Positions 22,284-30,606 of a DNA stretch of 34,178 bases are shown here, piece by piece. Position 1 is the first letter of the stretch. Each line of letters begins with the position of its first letter. The DNA lies in NCBI GenBank assembly GCA_035518375.1, contig DATIXQ010000070.1, positions 1 through 34,178 on the forward strand, in the 5' to 3' direction. Below the pieces are notes generated by a model, which had not been told where the DNA came from, did no database searches, and saw nothing but the letters and a program-made list of their open reading frames with translations. The DNA comes from DATJLY01 sp035518375. GTDB lineage: Bacteria; Pseudomonadota; Alphaproteobacteria; ATCC43930; CGMCC-115725. Made by a program: the position numbers and the translations under genes.

Positions 22284-24689
22284 ATGTTCGAGATTTCCCG
22301 CGGTACGGTTTATCCGGTCCTGCCTCTTCGGGACATTGTCGTGTTCCCGCACATGATCGTGCCGCTGTTCGTCGGCCGCGAGAAGTCGGTGCGCGCGCTC
22401 GAAGACGTGATGAAGGACGACAAGCAAATTCTCCTCGTCACGCAGAAGAACGCGGCGCAGGACGATCCCGGTCCCGCCGACATCTACACCGTCGGCACGA
22501 TCGGCACGGTGCTGCAGCTGCTCAAACTGCCGGACGGCACGGTCAAGGTGCTGGTGGAAGGCGGCCAACGCGCGCGCATCGTCCGTTTCACGGACAACGA
22601 AGCGTTCTTCCAAGCTTTCGCCGAGGGCGTGCCCGACAAGACGGGTGACCAGCAGGAGCTCGAGGCGCTGGCGCGCACCGCGGTCACGCAGTTTGAGCAA
22701 TACATCAAGCTCAACAAGAAGATCCCGCCCGAGGTGCTCGTCTCGATCAACCAGATCGAGGACCCCTCGAAGCTTGCCGACACGCTCGCCTCGCACCTGG
22801 CGCTCAAGATTCCCGAGAAGCAGGAGCTGCTCGAGGCCGAAACGGTGTCGGAGCGGCTCGAAAAAGTGTTCGGCTACATGGAGAGCGAGATCGGCGTCCT
22901 CCAGGTCGAGAAGCGCATCCGCTCGCGCGTGAAGCGCCAGATGGAGAAGACGCAGCGCGAGTACTACCTCAACGAACAGCTCAAGGCGATCCAGAAGGAG
23001 CTGGGCGAGGGCGAGGACGGCAAGGACGAGCTCGCCGAGCTCGAGGAGCGCATCAACAAGACCAAGTTCTCGAAGGAGGCGCGCGAGAAGGCTCAGGCCG
23101 AGCTCAGGAAGCTCCGCACCATGAGCCCGATGTCGGCCGAGGCGACGGTCGTGCGCAACTATCTCGACTGGCTCCTGTCGATTCCGTGGCAAGTTCGCAC
23201 CAAGGTGAAGCGCGACATCAAGGCCGCCGAGAAGGTGCTGAACGACGACCATTACGGGCTCGAGAAGGTGAAGGAGCGCATCCTCGAATACCTCGCCGTG
23301 CAGCAGCGCATGCGCAAGGTGAAGGGGCCGATCCTCTGCCTCGTCGGGCCGCCGGGCGTCGGCAAGACTTCGCTCGGCAAGTCGATCGCGCGCGCCACGG
23401 GCCGCAACTTCGTTCGCATGTCGCTCGGCGGCGTGCGTGACGAGGCCGAGGTCCGCGGCCACCGCCGGACCTATATCGGCTCGCTCCCCGGCAAAGTCAT
23501 CCAGGGCATGAAGAAGGCGAAGTCGTCGAACCCGCTCTTCTTGCTCGACGAGGTCGACAAGCTGGGCCAGGACTGGCGCGGCGATCCGAGCTCGGCTCTG
23601 CTCGAGGTGCTCGATCCCGAGCAGAACTCGACCTTCCAGGATCATTACCTCGAGGTCGATTACGACCTGTCTGACGTGATGTTCATCACCACGGCGAACA
23701 CGCTGCGCATGCCGCAGCCGCTCCTCGACCGCATGGAGTTGATCCGGCTTCCCGGTTACACCGAGGACGAAAAGGTCGAGATCGCCAAGCGCCATTTGAT
23801 CCCGAAAGAGATGAAGGCGCACGGCCTCAAGAAGACCGAGTGGTCGATCACCGACGATGCGCTCCGCGATTTGTGCCGCTACTACACGCGCGAGGCGGGC
23901 GTGCGCAATCTCGAGCGCGAACTCGCGAACCTGCAGCGCAAGTCCTTGAAGGACATCTCGATGCGTCACCTCAAGAAGGTGACGATCTCGCGCCGCAACC
24001 TCGACAAGTATGCGGGTGTCCGCCGGTTCCGTTTCGGCGAGGTGGAAGAGCACGATCTCGTCGGCGTGACGACGGGCCTCGCTTGGACCGAAGTCGGCGG
24101 CGAGCTTCTGTCGATCGAGGCGGTAACGCTTCCCGGCAAGGGCAAGGTTACGGCGACCGGCAAGCTCGGCGACGTGATGCGCGAATCGGTGCAGGCGGCC
24201 GAGAGCTATGTGAAGGCGCGCTCGATCGCTTTCGGCATCGTCCCCACCCTCTTCGACCGCAAGGACATCCACGTCCACGTGCCCGAGGGTGCGACACCCA
24301 AGGACGGCCCCTCGGCCGGCGTCGCGATGGTGACCTCGATCGTGTCGGTGTTGACCGGCGTCGCGGTCCGCAAGGACATCGCCATGACCGGCGAGATCAC
24401 GCTCCGCGGCCGCGTGCTGCCGATCGGCGGGCTCAAGGAGAAGCTCCTGGCGGCATTGCGCGGCGGCTTGAAGACCGTGCTCATCCCGAAGGAGAATGAG
24501 AAGGATCTCGCCGAGATTCCCGATAACGTGAAGCGCGGTCTCACCATTATTCCGGTGGGAACGGTGGACGAGCTGCTGAAGCACGCCCTCGTGCGCGAAC
24601 TGACGCCGATCGAGTGGAACGAAGACGATCGCCCGGCGATCCTGCCGAAGGGCGAAGAGGATGGCCGCACCGGCATCGTCACTCACTGA
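22284..24689 (+). CDS. lon: ATP-dependent protease La (Lon)
   Basis: An 801-residue LonA protease that degrades damaged and regulatory proteins. The N-terminal substrate domain starts VYPVLPLRDIVVFPHMIVPL. The central AAA+ module has Walker A GPPGVGKT at 355-362, Walker B PLFLLDEVDKL and the sensor block. The C-terminal protease domain has the Ser-Lys pair: Ser677 in KDGPSAGVAM and Lys720 in GGLKEKLLAA, close to E. coli Ser679/Lys722. GAAAGGGG precedes the ATG. The long open frame on the opposite strand is an artefact of base composition. A strong terminator follows at 24708. Confidence 0.98.
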   Translation: MFEISRGTVYPVLPLRDIVVFPHMIVPLFVGREKSVRALEDVMKDDKQILLVTQKNAAQDDPGPADIYTVGTIGTVLQLLKLPDGTVKVLVEGGQRARIVRFTDNEAFFQAFAEGVPDKTGDQQELEALARTAVTQFEQYIKLNKKIPPEVLVSINQIEDPSKLADTLASHLALKIPEKQELLEAETVSERLEKVFGYMESEIGVLQVEKRIRSRVKRQMEKTQREYYLNEQLKAIQKELGEGEDGKDELAELEERINKTKFSKEAREKAQAELRKLRTMSPMSAEATVVRNYLDWLLSIPWQVRTKVKRDIKAAEKVLNDDHYGLEKVKERILEYLAVQQRMRKVKGPILCLVGPPGVGKTSLGKSIARATGRNFVRMSLGGVRDEAEVRGHRRTYIGSLPGKVIQGMKKAKSSNPLFLLDEVDKLGQDWRGDPSSALLEVLDPEQNSTFQDHYLEVDYDLSDVMFITTANTLRMPQPLLDRMELIRLPGYTEDEKVEIAKRHLIPKEMKAHGLKKTEWSITDDALRDLCRYYTREAGVRNLERELANLQRKSLKDISMRHLKKVTISRRNLDKYAGVRRFRFGEVEEHDLVGVTTGLAWTEVGGELLSIEAVTLPGKGKVTATGKLGDVMRESVQAAESYVKARSIAFGIVPTLFDRKDIHVHVPEGATPKDGPSAGVAMVTSIVSVLTGVAVRKDIAMTGEITLRGRVLPIGGLKEKLLAALRGGLKTVLIPKENEKDLAEIPDNVKRGLTIIPVGTVDELLKHALVRELTPIEWNEDDRPAILPKGEEDGRTGIVTH

Positions 24690-24707
24690 TACGGAACTGG
24701 TTGCAAG

Positions 24708-24737
24708 CGCCGTCACCCCAAAGGGTGACGGCGTTTT
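24708..24737 (+). terminator. Rho-independent terminator after lon
   Basis: An 11-bp perfect stem, CGCCGTCACCC and GGGTGACGGCG, encloses the 4-base loop CAAA and is followed by TTTT. It is 18 bases past the lon stop codon and separates lon from hupB. Confidence 0.93.
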
Positions 24738-24774
24738 CATTTGTGGAACGTGGTGAAAATCGCGGATCGCGCGA

Positions 24775-24804
24775 TTGACGCGCTCGAAATTGCGGACTTA
24801 CACT
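24775..24804 (+). promoter_or_regulatory. Possible promoter of hupB
   Basis: TTGACG (5 of 6) and TACACT (4 of 6) are 18 bases apart, 38 bases after the lon terminator. Transcription would start near 24811, about 44 bases before the GTG of hupB. The position between terminator and gene adds support. Confidence 0.55.
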
Positions 24805-24854
24805 CGCATCCCTTGATCGAAGCGCGATTTTATCAAGGCGAACTGGGGGCCGCG

Positions 24855-25127
24855 GTGAACAAGAACGAACTCGTCGATACCGTCGCTGAGCGCTCGGGGC
24901 TCAAGAAGAACGAGGCAGAGAAGACGGTCGATGCCGTGTTCGACACGATTGCGTCGGCGCTGCGCGGTGGCGACGAAGTGCGTATCGTCGGCTTCGGCAC
25001 GTTCAGCGTGAGCGAGCGTGCGGCGAGCGAGGGCCGCAATCCGCGCACCGGCGAGAAGATGCTGATCGCCGCCTCGAAGCAGCCCAAGTTCCGCGCCGGC
25101 AAGGGGTTGAAGGACGCGATTCGCTGA
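24855..25127 (+). CDS. hupB: DNA-binding protein HU
   Basis: A 90-residue HU-family histone-like protein that bends and compacts DNA. It begins VNKNELVDTVAERSGLKKNE, which is the standard HU start once the GTG codon at 24855 is read as Met. The arm region has FGTFSVSERAASEGRNPRTGE with the Asn-Pro pair that inserts into DNA (RNPRTG), and the end is KFRAGKGLKDAI. The upstream in-frame extension to 24741 runs across the promoter and is not real. A G-rich CTGGGGGCC lies just before the start. The stop codon is only 13 bases from tRNA-Val, so the tRNA is likely in the hupB transcript. Confidence 0.95.
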   Translation: MNKNELVDTVAERSGLKKNEAEKTVDAVFDTIASALRGGDEVRIVGFGTFSVSERAASEGRNPRTGEKMLIAASKQPKFRAGKGLKDAIR

Positions 25128-25140
25128 TATAGTCGGCGTC

Positions 25141-25215
25141 GGGCGATTAGCTCAGCGGTAGAGCACCTCGTTTACACCGAGGGGGTCGGAGGTTCGAAAC
25201 CTTCATCGCCCACCA
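25141..25215 (+). tRNA. tRNA-Val (anticodon TAC)
   Basis: The acceptor GGGCGAT pairs with ATCGCCC, followed by ACCA with CCA encoded. The anticodon arm CCTCGTTTACACCGAGG holds TAC. The D arm (TAGCTCAGCGGTAGAGCA) and T arm (GGTTCGAAACC) are standard. Starts 13 bases after hupB. Confidence 0.96.
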
Positions 25216-25254
25216 TTGCCGCAAATCCGCCAAGGTGTCGCGTCATGCTTGCGC

Positions 25255-25467
25255 ATGAATGATGAAACGCGCGTATCCTTCGACGACGGGCAGACAGCGT
25301 GGAGCATCGCCGCGATGCTGGTCGAAAAGCACGGCATCCGCGCTGCTTCCTTCGCCGAGCACCAGGCGCTGAAGGCGCGCCAACGCGGCGAGCCCAGCTC
25401 GGTCGAGCGCTGGCGCAATGTCGCCGATGCCGCGGCCGCGATCCTCCGCGGCGAGGGATTCGACTGA
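25255..25467 (+). CDS. Small hypothetical protein between two tRNA genes (70 aa)
   Basis: A possible 70-residue protein starting MNDETRVSFDDGQTAWSIAA. The composition is protein-like, with a predicted alternation of helices (AMLVEKHGIR, AEHQALKARQ, VERWRNVADAAAAIL) and a balanced charge. There is no Shine-Dalgarno sequence near the ATG at 25255, and the gene sits 39 bases after tRNA-Val. I do not recognise a family. It could be a real small gene carried between the tRNAs, or a chance frame. Confidence 0.45.
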   Translation: MNDETRVSFDDGQTAWSIAAMLVEKHGIRAASFAEHQALKARQRGEPSSVERWRNVADAAAAILRGEGFD

Positions 25468-25513
25468 TCCTGTCCGAACTCGTTGCAGGACAATGAAATC
25501 CCGGGCCCATTCC

Positions 25514-25543
25514 TTGACACATCGTTAACGGCCGGGCTAAGAG
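25514..25543 (+). promoter_or_regulatory. Promoter of tRNA-Asp, possibly also of nuo
   Basis: TTGACA is a perfect -35 element at 25514; TAAGAG at 25538 is a poor -10 (3 of 6) at 18 bases. It lies 25 bases before tRNA-Asp. The nuo operon begins 46 bases after the tRNA without a visible promoter or terminator between, so the same start could serve both. Confidence 0.5.
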
Positions 25544-25567
25544 GCGAACGCGCGGTGATGCTGCCGC

Positions 25568-25644
<77 letters not shown>

Positions 25645-25689
25645 CTAAGCGGGTGACGATCCGCCGCAAACCCGGCGCGGGGACGAGCG

Positions 25690-26055
25690 ATGAACAGCCT
25701 GGTAGGGGCCTATCTCCCGATCTTGATCTTCATCGGCATCGCCGTTGGGCTTGCGCTTGTGATCGTGCTCGCCTCTTTCGTCATCGCGCGCCAGCGTCCG
25801 GATTCGGAAAAGCTCTCGCCTTACGAGTGCGGCTTCGAGCCGTTCGCCGATGCGCGCAACAGGTTCGACGTGCGCTTCTATCTCGTCGCCATCCTGTTCA
25901 TCATCTTCGATCTCGAGGTCGCGTTCCTGTTTCCGTGGGCGGTGGCGCTGGGCAAGATCGGCGTGTTCGGATTCTGGTCGATGGTCGTGTTCCTCGCCGT
26001 GCTGACGGTGGGTTTCATCTACGAATGGCAGAAGGGAGCGCTCGAATGGGAGTAG
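25690..26055 (+). CDS. nuoA: NADH-quinone oxidoreductase subunit A
   Basis: A 121-residue membrane subunit of respiratory complex I, part of the junction between the peripheral and membrane arms. Three membrane helices are visible, at about 8-32, 63-83 and 90-112. The conserved segment KLSPYECGFEPF is present, as is FYLVAILFIIFDLEVAFLFPWA. It is the first gene of the nuo operon, 45 bp after tRNA-Asp. GGGGACGAG serves as a weak ribosome binding site. It overlaps nuoB by 10 bases. Confidence 0.97.
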   Translation: MNSLVGAYLPILIFIGIAVGLALVIVLASFVIARQRPDSEKLSPYECGFEPFADARNRFDVRFYLVAILFIIFDLEVAFLFPWAVALGKIGVFGFWSMVVFLAVLTVGFIYEWQKGALEWE

Positions 26056-26561
26056 AGGCGCCGCCCCGGGAAGAGCTTCTCGCCAAGCTCGGCGAGGAGG
26101 TGCGCGACAAGGGTTTTCTGCTGACGACGCTCGATTCGTTGGCCAACTGGGCGCGCAGCGGTTCGCTCTGGCCGATGACGTTCGGGCTCGCCTGCTGCGC
26201 CGTCGAGATGATGCACACGGCGGCGAGCCGCTACGATCTCGACCGCTTCGGCGTTGTCTTCCGCCCGAGCCCGCGCCAGTCGGACGTGATGATCGTCGCG
26301 GGCACGCTTTGCAACAAGATGGCGCCGGCGCTCCGCAAGGTTTACGACCAGATGGCGGAGCCGCGCTGGGTCATCTCGATGGGCTCGTGCGCCAACGGCG
26401 GCGGCTATTACCATTATTCCTATTCGGTGGTGCGCGGCTGCGACCGCATCGTGCCGGTCGATGTCTACGTGCCAGGCTGCCCGCCCACCGCCGAAGCGCT
26501 GCTCTATGGCGTGCTGCAACTCCAGAAGAAGATTCATCGTCAGCGCACGTTCGCGCGCTGA
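26046..26561 (+). CDS. nuoB: NADH-quinone oxidoreductase subunit B
   Basis: A 171-residue subunit that holds cluster N2, the last iron-sulfur centre before quinone. The ligands are the adjacent Cys50-Cys51 in FGLACCAVEMM, Cys115 in MGSCANGGG and Cys145 in YVPGCPPTAEAL. I chose the ATG at 26046, which overlaps nuoA by 10 bases and gives the normal length; a much longer frame reaching 25653 runs through nuoA in another frame and is not real. Confidence 0.97.
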   Translation: MGVEAPPREELLAKLGEEVRDKGFLLTTLDSLANWARSGSLWPMTFGLACCAVEMMHTAASRYDLDRFGVVFRPSPRQSDVMIVAGTLCNKMAPALRKVYDQMAEPRWVISMGSCANGGGYYHYSYSVVRGCDRIVPVDVYVPGCPPTAEALLYGVLQLQKKIHRQRTFAR

Positions 26562-26576
26562 CCGCGTGAGAGGACT

Positions 26577-27188
26577 ATGACGGCAACGCTCCGCGAGCTC
26601 GGCGATTACGTGGCGGCGGCCTTCCCGGGTGACGCGACGAACCCGCGCATCGCCCATGGCGAGCTCATGCTCGACGTGCGGCGCGAAGGGATCGCGCGCG
26701 TGCTCGCCTATCTGCGCGACGATCCGAACTGTCTTTTCACGATCCTCGCCGATCTCTGCGGTGTCGACTATCCCGAGCGGCCGGAGCGCTTCGACATCGT
26801 CTACAATCTCTTGAGCCTGCGCCACAACCGGCGCATCCGTCTCAAAGTGACAGCCGACGAGGAAAGCCCGGTTCCGTCCGCCGTCGGCGTCTACAGCGCC
26901 GCCGGCTGGTTCGAGCGCGAGGCGTGGGATCTTTTCGGGATATATTTCTCCGATCACCCCGATCTGCGGCGCATCCTCACCGACTATGGCTTCGAGGGCC
27001 ATCCGCTGCGGAAGGACTTTCCGCTCACCGGCTATGTCGAGCTGCGCTACGACGAGGATCAGAAGCGCGTCGTCTACGAGCCGGTGAAGCTCAAGCAGGA
27101 ATTCCGCAGCTTCGATTTCCTGTCGCCGTGGGAAGGAATGAACCATGTGCTTCCCGGCGACGAGAAGGCGAAGGAGGAGAAGCCGTGA
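26577..27188 (+). CDS. nuoC: NADH-quinone oxidoreductase subunit C
   Basis: A 203-residue peripheral-arm subunit (the 30-kDa subunit). Family blocks are present: LADLCGVDYPERPERFDIVYNLLS, EREAWDLFGIYFSDHPDLRRILTDYGFEGHPLRKDFPL in pieces such as AWDLFGIYFSDHPDLRRIL, and GYVELRYDEDQKRVVYEP. It is separate from nuoD, not fused as in E. coli. The ATG at 26577 follows GAGAGG. The stop codon overlaps the nuoD start (GTGA). Confidence 0.96.
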   Translation: MTATLRELGDYVAAAFPGDATNPRIAHGELMLDVRREGIARVLAYLRDDPNCLFTILADLCGVDYPERPERFDIVYNLLSLRHNRRIRLKVTADEESPVPSAVGVYSAAGWFEREAWDLFGIYFSDHPDLRRILTDYGFEGHPLRKDFPLTGYVELRYDEDQKRVVYEPVKLKQEFRSFDFLSPWEGMNHVLPGDEKAKEEKP

Positions 27189-28372
27189 ACGGCGATCCTC
27201 AGGCGCAACTCAAAAGCTTCACCATGAATTTCGGGCCGCAGCATCCGGCCGCGCACGGCGTGCTACGTCTCGTCCTTGAGATGGACGGCGAGGTGGTGGA
27301 GCGCGCCGATCCGCATATCGGGCTGCTTCACCGCGGCACCGAGAAGCTCATCGAGTACAAGACCTATCTCCAGGCCGTGCCCTATTTCGACCGGCTCGAC
27401 TATGTCTCGCCGATGTGCAACGAGCATGCCTTCGCGCTCGCGGTCGAGAAGCTTCTGGGGATCGATCCGCCGCCGCGCGCCAAATATATCCGCGTGCTCT
27501 TCGCCGAGATCACGCGCATTTTGAACCATCTCCTGAACCTCACGAGCTTCGCGCTCGACGTCGGCGCCATCACGCCGCTCCTCTGGGGCTTCGAAGAGCG
27601 CGAGAAGCTCATGGAGTTCTACGAGCGCGTCTCCGGCGCCCGCCTTCACGCGGCATATTTCCGGCCCGGCGGCGTGCATCAGGACATGCCCGCGGGGCTG
27701 GCCGACGACATCCGCGCCTTCGCCGCGGCCTTCCCGCAGCGCGTCGACGATCTCGAAGAGTTGCTGACCGAGAACCGCATCTTCAAGCAGCGCACCGTTG
27801 ATATCGGCGTGGTCAGCGCCGAGGAGGCCATCGACTGGGCTTTCGCCGGGCCGATGCTGCGCGGCTCGGGCATCGCCTGGGACCTGCGCAAGGCCCAGCC
27901 TTACGATGCCTATGAGGAGATGGATTTCGACGTGCCGATCGGCAAGAACGGCGATTGCTGGGACCGCTATCTCGTGCGCATGGAAGAGATGCGGCAATCC
28001 TTGCGCATCATCAATCAGGCGCTCGACAAGATGCCGGGCGGGCCGATCGCGGTCGACGATCGCAAGGTGATGCCGCCGCCGCGCGCCGAGATGAAGCGCT
28101 CGATGGAAGCGCTCATCCATCACTTCAAGCTCTATACCGAGGGCTATCACGTGCCCTCCGGCGAAACCTACACGGCGGTCGAGGCGCCGAAGGGCGAGAC
28201 CGGCGTCTATCTCATCGCCGACGGTTCGAACCGGCCCTATCGCTGCAGGCTGCGCTCGCCCGACTTCCTCTTTCTCCAGGGGCTCGACTTCATGGCGAAG
28301 GGTCACATGCTTGCCGACCTCGTGGCGATCATCGGCTCCATGGACATCGTCTTCGGAAGCATCGACCGATGA
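27185..28372 (+). CDS. nuoD: NADH-quinone oxidoreductase subunit D
   Basis: A 395-residue 49-kDa subunit that forms the quinone site with NuoB. It begins, from GTG at 27185, VNGDPQAQLKSFTMNFGPQH, and the quinone-site loop FGPQHPAAHGVLRL is intact with its conserved His. HIGLLHRGTEKLIEYKTYLQ and the C-terminal DIVFGSIDR are typical. AAGGAGGAGA precedes the GTG, and the start overlaps the nuoC stop. The stop overlaps the nuoE start (ATGA), so the genes are translationally coupled. Confidence 0.96.
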   Translation: MNGDPQAQLKSFTMNFGPQHPAAHGVLRLVLEMDGEVVERADPHIGLLHRGTEKLIEYKTYLQAVPYFDRLDYVSPMCNEHAFALAVEKLLGIDPPPRAKYIRVLFAEITRILNHLLNLTSFALDVGAITPLLWGFEEREKLMEFYERVSGARLHAAYFRPGGVHQDMPAGLADDIRAFAAAFPQRVDDLEELLTENRIFKQRTVDIGVVSAEEAIDWAFAGPMLRGSGIAWDLRKAQPYDAYEEMDFDVPIGKNGDCWDRYLVRMEEMRQSLRIINQALDKMPGGPIAVDDRKVMPPPRAEMKRSMEALIHHFKLYTEGYHVPSGETYTAVEAPKGETGVYLIADGSNRPYRCRLRSPDFLFLQGLDFMAKGHMLADLVAIIGSMDIVFGSIDR

Positions 28373-28986
28373 GCGACGACCACAGCCTTCCCCCCGTCGA
28401 GCAGCCGGCGAGTTTTGCCTTCACGCCCGAGAACCTCGCGAAGGCGAAGGCGCACATCGCCAAATATCCGCCCGGCCGCCAGGCGAGCGCGGTCCTGCCG
28501 CTCCTCGACCTGGCGCAGCGCCAGCACGACAACTGGCTGCCGCGCGCGGCGATGGATCATGTCGCCGAAATCCTTGAGATGGCAGCGATCCGCGTCTACG
28601 AGGTCGCGACTTTCTATACGATGTTCAACCTGCGCCCGGTGGGCCGCTATTTCTTCCAGATCTGCACGACCACGCCGTGCTGGCTCCGTGGCTCGGATGA
28701 TGTGGTCGCCGCGTGCCGCAAAAAGCTCGGCATCGATATCGGCGAGACCACGCCCGACGGGCTTTTCTCGCTGCGCGAGGTGGAATGCCTCGGCGCTTGC
28801 GTCAACGCGCCGATCATCCAGATCAACGACGATTTCTATGAGGATCTGGATGGGCCCGCGACCGAGGCGCTGATCGACGCCTGCAAAAGCGGCAAGGTCC
28901 CGGAAAAGGGCTCGGTCAAGGGCCGCCACGGCTCGATGCCCGCGGGCGGCGCCACGACGCTCACCGATCTTGCCTTCAAGGATTGA
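28369..28986 (+). CDS. nuoE: NADH-quinone oxidoreductase subunit E
   Basis: A 205-residue 24-kDa subunit with a thioredoxin-like fold and one 2Fe-2S cluster (N1a). The four ligands are Cys99 and Cys104 in ICTTTPC, and Cys140 and Cys144 in VECLGACVNAP. The helical N-terminal part (KAHIAKYPPGRQASAVLPLL) is also typical. The ATG at 28369 overlaps the nuoD stop. The C-terminal 30 residues (GRHGSMPAGGATTLTDLAFK) are longer than in E. coli, as often in alphaproteobacteria. Confidence 0.96.
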   Translation: MSDDHSLPPVEQPASFAFTPENLAKAKAHIAKYPPGRQASAVLPLLDLAQRQHDNWLPRAAMDHVAEILEMAAIRVYEVATFYTMFNLRPVGRYFFQICTTTPCWLRGSDDVVAACRKKLGIDIGETTPDGLFSLREVECLGACVNAPIIQINDDFYEDLDGPATEALIDACKSGKVPEKGSVKGRHGSMPAGGATTLTDLAFKD

Positions 28987-28988
28987 GC

Positions 28989-30275
<1,287 letters not shown>

Positions 30276-30279
30276 CCCC

Positions 30280-30606
30280 ATGCGCATCGAGAACAAGCAG
30301 GAGGTGCTGATCGCGGAGAGCGCCGATTTGTCGGGCTCGCGCTTCCACGACGTGAATCTTGCGGGCGCTGCGATCGACGATTGCAACCTATCGCGACTTT
30401 CTATCACGCGCGCCAATCTCTCGGGCGCCGCGATCGACGATGTGGCCATGCAGGATGCGCGCTTCCACAATGTCAATTTTGGGGGCGCCGTCATCGAAAC
30501 TTCGCGCCTTGCCGGCCTCGCCATCCGCGACCGCAATCTCGATGGCATGACGATCGATGGCGTCGCCGTCACTGAACTCTTGGCGGCCTACCGGGGCGCG
30601 AAATAA
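30280..30606 (+). CDS. Pentapeptide-repeat protein inserted between nuoF and nuoG
   Basis: A 108-residue protein with degenerate five-residue repeats of the A(D/N)Lxx type, for example ADLSG, VNLAG, CNLSR, ANLSG, VNFGG, RNLDG. Such repeats form a right-handed beta helix. Two longer stretches match each other 40 residues apart (RFHDVNLAGAAIDD at 21 and RFHNVNFGGAVIET at 61), so the gene likely grew by internal duplication. There is no signal peptide or membrane helix. It begins 5 bases after nuoF and its TAA overlaps the nuoG ATG by one base, so it is embedded in the operon and coupled to nuoG. Its function in complex I, if any, is unknown. The ATG at 30280 lacks a strong ribosome binding site. 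Confidence 0.87.
   Translation: MRIENKQEVLIAESADLSGSRFHDVNLAGAAIDDCNLSRLSITRANLSGAAIDDVAMQDARFHNVNFGGAVIETSRLAGLAIRDRNLDGMTIDGVAVTELLAAYRGAK

Noticed and set aside
22248..24740. 830-codon open frame antisense to lon
   Set aside because: The plus strand encodes a complete Lon with all motifs. The antisense product is rich in Arg, Leu, His and Asp without family features, as expected when GC-rich codons are read backwards.
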